A stretch of 64,000 nt of DNA from Magicicada septendecula. Taxonomy: Eukaryota > Arthropoda > Insecta > Hemiptera > Cicadidae. Positions 33,437 through 44,421 of this stretch are shown here, piece after piece (position 1 is the first letter of the stretch; every line of letters begins with the position of its first letter). The DNA is taken from assembly GCA_034769895.1 (NCBI GenBank), contig CM068368.1, forward strand, positions 687,905,877 to 687,969,876, written 5' to 3'. A model generated the notes under the pieces. That model searched no databases and had not been told where the DNA came from. It was given only the letters and a program-made list of their open reading frames with translations. The position numbers and the translations under genes were made by a program.

Positions 33437-34733
33437 ATGGCTAAGATACAAGAAAACGATAGTGGTTTCGTATGGAAGGAGTGGGAAAGCGAATTTAAAG
33501 GGGTTGTAGGTGAAATGACAAACGAGGAATGGGGTAGGTTAGACGATAGTTTAACACGAATGGAAGAACAGGAAGAGGGAATATTCACAGAAATTAAGAA
33601 GCACAGTGATGATATTGATAGTGAGGTGACAAGTAATAAAGGTAAGATCGTTGAAGCAATAGTAGTAGTAAATAAGACTGTGAATAGGCCTAATGATGTC
33701 GACAGTGTGGGGGTAGAAAAAAAAGAGCGTTCATTGGAGGACGTGATGAATTTGTTGATAAAAATGAATGAAATGTGGGATAAACATTTTAACGAACTAA
33801 GCACAAAGATGAACAAACAAGACGAAAAGTGGGGAGGAGAGAGATATCAATTAAAAAAGAATACAGAAGTTGAGTTAACACAGGTAAGTGGGAATAATGT
33901 CTTTGATAATAGTGAAGAAATAATTAACCAGGTGAGTGACAATTCGAATAATGAGTTAATAAATAACAGTGACCAAATAGTGGGAGAAGTAGTGTTGACT
34001 AGTGATGATAATGATATTAATTACAATTCTGAGGTAAGTAGGAGTGATAATTATGACAATATAAGTGAAAATATGATGTTAAACAATAATGGAGTAAATA
34101 TAGAGAGTACTGATGAAGTTTTAGAATGTAATAATGGAATGTCAGTATGTATTAATGTATTAAGGAGAGTGAGTGAAGAGAGTTATGTTGGGGGTATGAA
34201 GCAGGGGGTAAATTTTCCCCATATTTATGGTGAACCAAGGTGTTCACAAATGTTGTTGTTGAAGGGTAAGAATCCCTTGTTATTGGAAGACATGAGGTCT
34301 TTGAATTGTTCCCCGAATTTTTATAAATTAGTACCCTCTGCATGGAGTGAGAGAGAAAGTGAGATATGGTGTTATGGTGAGGGAGATATAGATAGAGGGT
34401 GGTGTATTGAAAGAGAGATAGAATTATACAAGTTAAAAAGAAATTATGATGAATTGAGGAAAAGATTAGAAGGGGTGAAGATGAACCATATAAAATACTT
34501 ACCTGTCGAAAGAGAGATAGAGAATTATTTTAATAATAATTTTATAAATAATAATGACTTACCTGACGTGATAGTAGAGGAATATAAAAATGATGAAACA
34601 ACTTACCTGACATTGACCAATAATACTGATGGAGACTGGACAATAATACCTGATGTTGACAAGGTTTATGAAATATTAATAGGGAATAACCCTATAAATT
34701 ATAATGATATGATGAATGGAATAAAGTTAGTGG

Positions 34734-34764
<31 letters not shown>

Positions 34765-34831
34765 ATTGTATGTTGATAACTATGATGCGTGTTACAAATA
34801 TATTAGATATTTATACGATGATGGAGGCTGA
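33437..34831 (+). CDS. Family C gag-position protein, unit 1 (464 aa, intact)
   Basis: The ATG at 33437 opens the frame about 240 bases after the primer site and no better start is near. The N-terminal third is charged and helical with Trp-containing FVWKEWESEF and EEWGRLDD. The middle is Asn/Ser/Asp-rich. A conserved block near residues 258-315 has FPHIYGEPRCSQMLLLKG and SAWSERESEIWCYGEG. A coiled coil (IEREIELYKLKRNYDELRKR) lies near 324-350. The C-terminal part has NTDGDW, DVDKVYEIL, GNNPINY, a poly-Asn run and the final DDGG. There are no Cys-His zinc knuckle, protease or reverse transcriptase motifs. Unit 1 keeps six residues that are absent from units 2-6 (18 bases near 33955). A Gag-like structural role is inferred from position only. 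Confidence 0.8.
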
Positions 34832-34871
34832 ACTAAAAAAATCAGTGATTGGACATTTTTTGGTATTGTAA
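34821..34871 (+). pseudogene. ORF2 (pol?) start remnant, unit 1
   Basis: ATG inside GATGGAGGCTGA, reading MEAELKKSVIGHFLVL then TAA. In another frame just downstream, FGNDLAD matches YGNDLAD of element A, so the frame was lost by an indel. The same in all units. No polymerase follows. Confidence 0.4.
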
Positions 34872-35512
34872 ATTTTGGTAATGACCTTGCAGATATGAAC
34901 ATATGAAGTGTGAAACAACTGAACAGTTATTGACGTATACTTTGTAAATAATGTAGTGAATTCATTTGTGTGTATTGTGAAATGTTAGGTAAATAATGGG
35001 TATATGTAGTGGGAAAATGTTGTGATAATAATAATAAAAATGATTATGAAGACAATAATTAATGCTTTGTAAATTTTGATAATAATAGAAATATGTTGTG
35101 TTTTAAGAATCAATTGAAGTAAATAATTTGAGATGTTTAAATTTGTGATTGAAGGTTATATGTTTGAATTTTATAATGAATTTAAATTGTTTGATGAGAT
35201 TTTAATTTAATAACACTTAATGAATAAATAAATGTTAAATGGTTTATTTTGTGGAATATCATAATGGTTAAAAATATAGATTAATAATAAATCTGAAAAT
35301 TTTGAGGAATCTAATTACAGCGAAGGATAAATAATGAAATGATGATATATAAAAGAGTTAATGAAAAATTTTAAGTAATAATGTTTCTAAGTTTTTATAT
35401 AAATTATTTAAAAGAGAATTGTGTGTTTAGTGTATACTAATAATGTCATTTAAGTATAAATTATTAAGTTTAGTATTACAAAAGATATTTTACTTGTGAT
35501 TCCCCAACTTTT
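34872..35512 (+). other. Unit 1 3' noncoding, AT-rich part
   Basis: No supported gene. Unit 1 lacks about 30 bases (TATTAATATTTTGCAGAC and neighbours) that units 2-5 and element B have near 40868. Confidence 0.4.
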
Positions 35513-35875
35513 CGGGCGGTCACGGCCTCACCGAACCCTGACCGTGGAATTGGTTTAGCTTTAACAGCTATGGTTGGGGCACATTACGATTACGCGCTGA
35601 CCATACTGGCCATAGCTGTTATCGTTGTAAAGGTGTACTTTGAAATTGATGGGGGGTAAAATAAAGGGGAATCACCAAACTAGGGAACAGCGGCTACCAC
35701 TCTGTCCGAGTAGGGACAGCAGAGCCAGGTGGTAGACCCGCATTAAGGGCGCATATTTATATAACAGATATTATATCTAGATCTTTTAAAATGTAACGCA
35801 GAAGCAAGGACACGGAGATGTCACATTCCTCCAAAACCTCAGTCCTTGTGGACGCAACTGGACGCCACAGTCCAG
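35513..35875 (+). ncRNA. Structured 3' RNA region, unit 1 (hairpins I, III, IIIb, IV, IVb)
   Basis: I: CGGTCA (35517-35522) with TGACCG (35539-35544), loop with CCTCACCG. III: AACAGCTATGG (35563-35573) with CCATAGCTGTT (35610-35620), 11 perfect pairs. IIIb: CTACCAC (35694-35700) with GTGGTAG (35729-35735), enclosing CTGTCC (35702-35707) with GGACAG (35714-35719). IV: CAAGGAC (35805-35811) with GTCCTTG (35842-35848). IVb: CTGGAC (35858-35863) with GTCCAG (35870-35875), loop GCCACA. An internal G-tract pair at 35651-35669 lies between III and IIIb. The frame is closed throughout, so conservation is not protein-driven. Confidence 0.7.
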
Positions 35876-37455
35876 GGGGGGGGTCATAGTGTGTGTGGCA
35901 GGGAGGTTATCCAAGGGGATAACGTATTAGAAATTTGTTATATTTTAATAATGATGATTTGCTACTCAATAATTTTGTTTTGATTTGAAAAATAGATGCA
36001 CTAAATACTTCCTGTAATGTGTTTATTAAGGCTTATTGTGTTAATTGCATGTAGTATGTTAGGGATAGGGATTATAAAAATATAATAATATGTTTTCAAT
36101 GTGTTTATAGATTTTAAAATAAAAATTAAATATGTTTTCAATGTGTTTATAGATTTTAAAATAAAATGAAATAAAGTTGTGATAGGTAAAATTTTAAATG
36201 GGTTGCAAAAGATAGAAGTGGGTGATAGTAATTATTTGAGTAAAATGTTTGAGTCAGTCCAAGTTGAAAAATATTGGGGTATTAAAGAGAATGAGATATG
36301 AAATACAAGTAATAGAGAATTTGAATATAAGTGGAGACAGTAGTTATGGAGAATAATTGTAGAGTTTTGTGCGATATATTGTTGTTTATTTTGATGTTGT
36401 TAATTTGTTGTAATTGTAGTAAGGTAATGAGATTGAGATTTTGGGGATGGCAATTTTGTAGTAGGGGGTAGTGTAATGTGGGAGTCCGCAACATAATGAT
36501 AAGTTGGGACGGGATTTGGTATCGATTTTAGTGGGAAGGGGTTGCCTTAGGTAGAATCCAGGAACCAGAGAACGGGAATTGAGCTTTCTTGGGGGGGGGG
36601 AAACACATATCCTATGTACAAAGGGTTAGAGAGTATTTTTTTTATATAAGAGTAGAAGGTGGCGAATTGAGTTAAAGTAGTAAGTAGTTAGAGGTAGAGA
36701 AGGGTTAGTAGAAATTTTGATAGTGGGGTGTCATACTGGTTAAAGATTTTGTAAGGGAGCGTTAGAGTAATAAAAGGGGAAGATTATGGGTAAATGCCAA
36801 GTTGATAAAGTGAATTATAATGAATAACGTAGAATCACCCAAATTAATGAAAGGGAATAATAAACGAAATGATGTGTAAAACGAAGATTAAAAAAAAAAA
36901 TAAAAAAAATAATTTTTGTTGAAAGAGAATTAATAAAAGTAAAGTGAGTTTAAAAGATAATTTTATGATTTTATATGCAAATTCAATGATGTAAAGTGTG
37001 TAAATTTTAAATATAAATTGTTTATTTTAAGATGATAATAACAATGTGAATTAGGAGTGTACTATGTTTTCTTATGTTATATTGTGTTTGTTAGTGTAAG
37101 AGAATTTTATGAATTTAAATATTTTAAATGCATTTTAAATTGGGGATGAGAGAAATGTAATATGGTAAGGGGAAATGTTTGTGAGTCAGTCATCTGTTTA
37201 TTTAAATTCTGATGGGAATCAAGGGCAATGATTTTGAATTTTGGTATAAAGTTAACAAGAGAAAGTAGATAGAATGAGATTATGGAATTTTAAAAGGGAA
37301 TCATGTGTTGTTAGGTATTTTGATATATATGTTAGAAATAAGTAAAAACAAAACCAGTGCTTCTTAGCGCAAACCAGCACCGCTAGGGGGAAACAGATCA
37401 GTTGGGGATATGGTGTTATATAAGGCCACTATTTGATATTTGATTTGTTGTTTCA
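35876..37455 (+). other. Unit 1 3' noncoding, middle part
   Basis: Contains a direct repeat of about 40 bases (TATGTTTTCAATGTGTTTATAG... near 36090 and 36130) present in every unit but single in element B. The membrane-segment frame of units 2-5 is broken here by a 2-base loss near 36330. Confidence 0.4.
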
Positions 37456-37605
37456 GTGTTTGGTGATGCTGTGGCGGCGGACCTGAGCTGGCCAGCGCGT
37501 CAGAGCAGGGGCGTTAAGTATCTGTCTGACTCTACGGTGTTGGGATCTCGAGAGAGAAGTCCAGTATTGTCATTCAGGTGCGGTCACAGTCACCGGACCA
37601 AGGGT
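37456..37605 (+). other. GC-rich exon-like island, unit 1
   Basis: TTTGTTGTTTCAG (acceptor-like) precedes it and ACCAAGG|GTGAGTT (donor-like) ends it. The frame starting GTGTTTGGTGAT is open across the whole block and matches the one in B and D. There is no ATG in that frame in family C. Repeats at 43319, 49221, 55069 and 60906. Confidence 0.4.
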
Positions 37606-37688
37606 GAGTTGATTATTTTTTTTTGTAAACCATACAGGGGGTTGTGGCGACATATCCTGGCTGATCCCTTTGGCAAGTATGAATGTGT

Positions 37689-37738
37689 CAATGAGATTTT
37701 TTTATGCTTCGGCATAAAATATCTCATTGAGGGGGTAT
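37689..37738 (+). ncRNA. Hairpin V and polypurine tract, unit 1
   Basis: CAATGAGA (37689-37696) pairs with TCTCATTG (37722-37729) around TTTTATGC-TTCG-GCATAAAA. GAGGGGGTAT then leads straight into LTR 2. Same structure at 43551-43590, 49454-49493, 55302-55341 and 61139-61178. Confidence 0.75.
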
Positions 37739-38511
37739 TGTAACGGGCCTATTTCAGGGTAATAAGGAAATTTGTATTTTTTTTATTTTGTTAAAGCAGA
37801 TAACATGTTTGTTTAAATAATTGGGACAAAATGTACCAACAAAGGTAAATTTAGTGGTAGGCGACGGTAGCGAAGGTGGTACGACTGATTGACAATATTG
37901 TATGTAAATTATTGAAACGAGTTTTATGAACTTAACAACCGACAAACTGTGCCAAGGGCAGCTTCAAGGACACAAAACCAGTCAACAAGTTATGCAACGA
38001 AACATCGGACCACCTGACGTCAACATATACCAACATATACGTCAGCGCTTTACATAACAAGGAATGTGGGTGGAGTGTACCACTAGCTTTGTCACACTCA
38101 CAGAACAAGCAGTCGGAAAACAACATCTACTAGTGACGGACGCATAAAAAAAACTGTCGCGTCCGCCGCCGGCCGGCTGTGCGTGATTTTCGCACCCGCA
38201 GCACCTTATAAAATGTGAATAAAATATTTAAATATGATTTAACAGCTGAAATTCATAATAAAAATGTGATTAACAGTTTATTTACACTATAACAGTTAGG
38301 AAATTATGAAGTGAAAGTTAAAAAAATAATCGATGTAGTGCGGGTGGAGCGATATGACGTCTTTTGGACTGATTGGCAGATAAGTAACCAACAAGAGTTA
38401 AATCTAAAACCGTTTGAAAGCAAATTTTTGAGAATGTTTACCAAAGAACTGGCAGCCAAAAAATAAACTTAACTAATGAATTAATTAAACATGGGAGGGG
38501 TATAGAAATGT

Positions 38512-38568
<57 letters not shown>

Positions 38569-39022
38569 ATATAGAAATTTAAAAGAAGTGCTGGTTTGTG
38601 TAGATATATAATCATTAAATGTAATTATTGGTGAAATATAATCAAAGAAATATAATTAATAAATAAGACCAAATCAATAATGAAAAAGAGGTACGGAAAT
38701 TAATTTTAATGGCATTCATTTCATGAGTTCATAGTTAAGTTGGCAATAGTATGTAAGTGTAGGAAAAGAAGTTTTATTTTTTTGTTGTGTGCAATATAGA
38801 GTAAATAAACCTTTTGTTCATTGCCAATGTGAATTAAATTAATTATTACAAATAAACCATTCTGATCTCCTGTTCGCCGAAAAGGACCCGAAAATGGTAA
38901 GTACTAAATTTCTTGTAGTTAATAAATACAAGATGGCGCCCGACAGTAAAAAATTGAATCAAATTTAAAATCAATAATGTTTTATATTTCTTTTATTAAT
39001 ATCAATAAATTGAAAAGTATCA
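37739..39022 (+). repeat. Family C LTR 2 (shared by units 1 and 2)
   Basis: 1284 bases. Has a 10-base tandem duplication (CAACATATAC twice, 38021-38040) not found in other LTRs. Shares GTGTACCAC and GTGCAATATAG only with LTR 3. Primer site at 39024-39041. Confidence 0.88.
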
Positions 39023-39282
39023 ATGGCGCCCGAACAGGGACAATTTTATATAAAGAGATTTATATAAAATACGGCCTACGGGGAGAGCAGAATGGTTGTT
39101 TGAGGTAAAAATAAATTTTTTTTTAGGTACGTAAAGTAGACGTAGATATGGGGTTATGTTTTGATAGTGTTATGTATATAGTGAATTATTTGTTTATGAG
39201 TATTGTGAGCTAACATGGGTAACTAGTGTGTATGAGGTGAGTTATATTATATAAAGGGTATTATAATAAAAATATTTTAAAT

Positions 39283-40515
39283 ATGGCTAAGATACAAGAA
39301 AACGATAGTGGTTTCGTATGGAAGGAGTGGGAAAGCGAATTTAAAGGGGTTGTAGGTGAAATGACAAACGAGGAATGGGGTAGGTTAGACGATAGTTTAA
39401 CACGAATGGAAGAACAGGAAGAGGGAATATTCGCACAAATTAAGAAGCACAGTGATGATATTGATAGTGAGGTGACAAGTAATAAAGGTAAGATCGTTGA
39501 AGCAATAGTAGTAGTAAATAAGACTGTGAATAGGCCTAATGATGTCGACAGTGTGGGGGTAGAAAAAAAAGAGCGTTCATTGGAGGACGTGATGAATTTG
39601 TTGATAAAAATGAATGAAATGTGGGATAAACATTTTAACGAACTAAGCACAAAGATGAACAAACAAGACGAAAAGTGGGGAGGAGAGAGATATCAATTAA
39701 AAAAGAATACAGAAGTTGAGTTAACACAGGTAAGTGGGAATAATGTCTTTGATAATAGTGAAGAAATAATTAACCAGGTGAGTGACAATTCGAATAACAG
39801 TGACCAAATAGTGGGAGAAGTAGTGTTGACTAGTGATGATAATGATATTAATTACAATTCTGAGGTAAGTAGGAGTGATAATTATGACAATATAAGTGAA
39901 AATATGATGTTAAACAATAATGGAGTAAATATAGAGAGTACTGATGATGTTTTAGAATGTAATAATGGAATGTCAGTATGTATTAATGTATTAAGGAGAG
40001 TGAGTGAAGAGAGTTATGTTGGGGGTATGAAGCAGGGGGTAAATTTTCCCCATATTTATGGTGAACCAAGGTGTTCACAAATGTTGTTGTTGAAGGGTAA
40101 GAATCCCTTGTTATTGGAAGACATGAGGTCTTTGAATTGTTCCCCGAATTTTTATAAATTAGTACCCTCTGCATGGAGTGAGAGAGAAAGTGAGATATGG
40201 TGTTATGGTGAGGGAGATATAGATAGAGGGTGGTGTATTGAAAGAGAGATAGAATTATACAAGTTAAAAAGAAATTATGATGAATTGAGGAAAAGATTAG
40301 AAGGGGTGAAGATGAACCATATAAAATACTTACCTGTCGAAAGAGAGATAGAGAATTATTTTAATAATAATTTTATAAATAATAATGACTTACCTGACGT
40401 GATAGTAGAGGAATATAAAAATGATGAAACAGCTTACCTGACATTGACCAATAATACTGATGGAGACTGGACAATAATACCTGATGTTGACAAGGTTTAT
40501 GAAATATTAATATAG
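39283..40515 (+). pseudogene. Family C gag-position gene, unit 2 (truncated, 410 aa)
   Basis: A 2-base insertion after DKVYEIL (ATATTAATATAGGG against ATATTAATAGGG in other units) brings in a TAG. This removes the last 48 residues, including GNNPINY and the DDGG end. The rest equals unit 1 apart from a missing 6-residue segment and a few substitutions. The lost part is still present downstream out of frame, up to about 40661. Confidence 0.85.
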
Positions 40516-40661
40516 GGAATAACCCTATAAATTATAATGGTATGATGAATGGAATAAAGTTAGTGGATTATAATAATAATAATAATAATAATGAATTGTA
40601 TGTTGATAACTATGATGCGTGTTACAAATATATTAGATATTTATACGATGATGGAGGCTGA

Positions 40662-43599
40662 ACTAAAAAAATCAGTGATTGGACATTTTTTGGTATTGTA
40701 AATTTTGGTAATGACCTTGCAGATATGAACATATGAAGTGTGAAACAACTGAACAGTTATTGACGTATACTTTGTAAATAATGTAGTGAATTCATTTGTG
40801 TGTATTGTGACATGTTAGGTAAATAATGGGTATATGTAGTGGGAAAATGTTGTGATAATAATAATAATATTATTAATATTTTGCAGACTAAATAAATAAT
40901 AAAAATGATTATGAAGACAATAATTAATGCTTTGTAAATTTTGATAATAATAGAAATATGTTGTGTTTTAAGAATCAATTGAAGTAAATAATTTGAGATG
41001 TTTAAATTTGTGATTGAAGGTTATATGTTTGAATTTTATAATGAATTAAATTGTTTGATGAGATTTTAATTTAATAACACTTAATGAATAAATAAATGTT
41101 AAATGGTTTATTTTGTGGAATATCATAATGGTTAAAAATATAGATTAGTAATAAATCTGAAAATTTTGAGGAATCTAATTACAGCGAAGGATAAATAATG
41201 AAATGATGATATATAAAAGAGTTAATGAAAAATTTTAAGTAATAATCTTTCTAAGTTTTTATATAAATTATTTAAAAGAGAATTGTGTGTTTAGTGTATA
41301 CTAATAATGTCATTTAAGTATAAATTATTAAGTTTAGTATTACAAAAGATATTTTACTTGTGATTCCCCAACTTTTCGGGCGGTCACGGCCTCACCGAAC
41401 CCTGACCGTGGAATTGGTTTAGCTTTAACAGCTATGGTTGGGGCACATTACGATTACGCGCTGACCATACTGGCCATAGCTGTTATCGTTGTAAAGGTGT
41501 ACTTTGAAATTGATGGGGGGTAAAATAAAGGGGAATCACCAAACTAGGGAACAGCGGCTACCACTCTGTCCGAGTAGGGACAGCAGAGCCAGGTGGTAGA
41601 CCCGCATTAAGGGCGCATATTTATATAACAGATATTATATCTAGATCTTTTAAAATGTAATGCAGAAGCAAGGACACGGAGATGTCACATTCCTCCAAAA
41701 CCGCAGTCCTTGTGGACGCAACTGGACGCCACAGTCCAGGGGGGTCATAGTGTGTGTGGCAGGGAGGTTATCCAAGGGGATAACGTATTAGAAATTTGTT
41801 ATATTTTAATAATGATGATTTGCTACTCAATAATTTTGTTTTGATTTGAAAAATAGATGCACTAAATACTTCCTGTAATGTGTTTATTAAGGCTTATTGT
41901 GTTAATTGCATGTAGTATGTTAGGAATAGGGATTATAAAAATATAATAATATGTTTTCAATGTGTTTATAGATTTTAAAATAAAAATTAAATATGTTTTC
42001 AATGTGTTTATAGATTTTAAAATAAAATGAAATAAAGTTGTGATAGGTAAAATTTTAAATGGGTTGCAAAAGATAGAAGTGGGTGATAGTAATTATTTGA
42101 GTAAAATGTTTGAGTCAGTCCAAGTTGAAAAATATTGGGGTATTATAGAGAATGAGAGATGAAATACAAGTAATAGAGAATTTGAATATAAGTGGAGACA
42201 CAGTAGTTATGGAGAATAATTGTAGAGTTTTGCGCATTATATTGTTGTTTATTTTGATGTTGTTAATTTGTTGTAATTGTAGTAAGGTAATGAGATTGAG
42301 ATTTTGGGGATGGCAATTTTGTAGTAGGGGGTAGTGTAATGTGGGAGTCCGCAACATAATGATAAGTTGGGACGGGATTTGGTATCGATTTTAGTGGGAA
42401 GGGGTTGCCTTAGGTAGAATCCAGGAACCAGAGAACGGGAATTGAGCTTTCTTGGGGGGGGGGGAACACATATCCTATGTACAAAGGGTTAGAGAGTATT
42501 TTTTTTATATAAGAGTAGAAGGTGGCGAATTGAGTTAAAGTAGTAAGTAGTTAAAGGTAGAGAAGGGTTAGTAGAAATTTTGATAGTGGGGTGTCATACT
42601 GGTTAAAGATTTTGTAAGGGAGCGTTAGAGTAATAAAAGGGGAAGATTATGGGTAAATGCCAAGTTGATAAAGTGAATTATAATGAATAACGTAGAATCA
42701 CCCAAATTAATGAAAGGGAATAATAAACGAAATGATGTGTAAAACGAAGATTAAAAAAAAAATATATATATAATAATTTTTGTTGAAAGAGAATTAATAA
42801 AAGTAAAGTGAGTTTAAAAGATAATTTTATGATTTTATATGCAAATTCAATGATGTAAAGTGTGTCAATTTTAAATATAAATTGTTTATTTTAAGATGAT
42901 AATAACAATGTGAATTAGGAGTGTACTATGTTTTCTTATGTTATATTGTGTTTGTTAGTGTAAGAGAATTTTATGAATTTAAATATTTTAAATGCATTTT
43001 AAATTGGGGATGAGAGAAATGTAATATGGTAATGGGAAATGTTTGTGAGTCAGTCGTCTGTTTATTTAAATTCTGATGGGAATCAGGGCAATGATTTTGA
43101 ATTTTGGGATAAAGTTAACAAGAGAAAGTAGATAGAATGAGATTATGGAATTTTAAAAGGGAATCATGTGTTGTTAGGTATTTTGATATATATGTTAGAA
43201 ATAAGTAAAAACAAAACCAGTGCTTCTTAGCGCAAACCAGCACCGCTAGGGGGAAACAGATCAGTTGGGGATATGGTGTTATATAAGGCCACTATTTGAT
43301 ATTTGATTTGTTGTTTCAGTGTTTGGTGATGCTGTGGCGGCGGACCTGAGCTGGCCAGCGCGTCAGAGCAGGGGCGTTAAGTATCTGTCTGACTCTACGG
43401 TGTTGGGATCTCGAGAGAGAAGTCCAGTATTGTCATTCAGGTGCGGTCACAGTCACCGGACCAAGGGTGAGTTGTATATTTTTTTTGTAAACCATACAGG
43501 GGGTTGTGGCGACATATCCTGGCTGATCCCTTTGGCAAGTATGAATGTGTCAATGAGATTTTTTATGCTTCGGCATAAAATATCTCATTGAGGGGGTAT
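40662..43599 (+). other. Unit 2 3' noncoding region with structured RNA
   Basis: Hairpin region 41377-41739, membrane-segment frame 42152-42334, GC island 43319-43469, hairpin V 43551-43590. It differs from unit 1 by TAATGCAGAAGC for TAACGCAGAAGC and AAACCGCAG for AAACCTCAG just outside the hairpin arms. Confidence 0.6.
42152..42334 (+). other. Short frame with a membrane-like segment, unit 2
   Basis: Sixty codons. A hydrophobic run (IILLFILMLLICCNC) near residues 29-43 is followed by a short basic, aromatic tail. An overlapping frame just upstream is also open for about 40 codons. The layout, hydrophobic anchor plus short tail in the 3' third of an LTR element, resembles the end of an envelope gene that has lost the rest, but there is no homology evidence. 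In element B the same area is interrupted by stops. Copies: 48005, 53906, 59738. Confidence 0.2.
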
Positions 43600-44362
43600 T
43601 GTAACGGGCCTATTTCAGGGTAATAAGGAAATTTGTATTTTTTTTATTTTGTTAAAGCAGATAACATGTTTGTTTAAATAATTGGGACAAAATGTACCAA
43701 CAAAGGTAAATTTAGTGGTAGGCGACGGTAGCGAAGGTGGTACGACTGATTGACAATATTGTATGTAAATTATTGAAACGAGTTTTATGAACTTAACAAC
43801 CGACAAACTGTGCCAAGGGCAGCTTCAAGGACACAAAACCAGTCAACAAGTTATGCAACAAAACATCGGACCACCTGACGTCAACATATACGTCAGCGCT
43901 TTACATAACAAGGAATGTGGGTGGAGTGTACCACTAGCTTTGTCACACTCACAGAACAAGCAGTCGGAAAACAACATCTACTAGTGACGGACGCATAAAA
44001 AAAACTGTCGCGTCCGCCGCCGGCCGGCTGTGCGTGATTTTCGCACCCGCAGCACCTTATAAAATGTGAATAAAATATTTAAATATGATTTAACAGCTGA
44101 AATTCATAATAAAAATGTGATTAACAGTTTATTTACACTATAACAGTTAGGAAATTATGAAGTGAAAGTTAAAAAAATAATCGATGTAGTGCGGGTGGAG
44201 CGATATGACGTCTTTTGGACTGATTGGCAGATAAGTAACCAACAAGAGTTAAATCTAAAACCGTTTGAAAGCAAATTTTTGAGAATGTTTACCAAAGAAC
44301 TGGCAGCCAAAAAATAAACTTAACTAATGAATTAATTAAACATGGGAGGGGTATAGAAATGT

Positions 44363-44421
<59 letters not shown>

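Noticed and set aside
33415..33816. 133-codon minus-strand frame repeated in every unit (also 39261, 45114, 51017, 56847, 62677)
   Set aside because: It is exactly antisense to the N-terminal half of the gag-position gene, its composition mirrors that gene's codons, and A and B have no counterpart. A shadow frame.
35513..35875. Self-cleaving ribozyme (hammerhead, as in retrozymes, or HDV-like)
   Set aside because: The CTGATGA...GAAA hammerhead core and an HDV-type double pseudoknot were looked for in LTRs and the 3' region and not found.
37456..37743. The 86-95 codon frame as an independent gene
   Set aside because: It starts at GTG in all family C units. Only the first 50 codons are conserved between families and the tail diverges by frameshift. 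Kept instead as an exon-like island.
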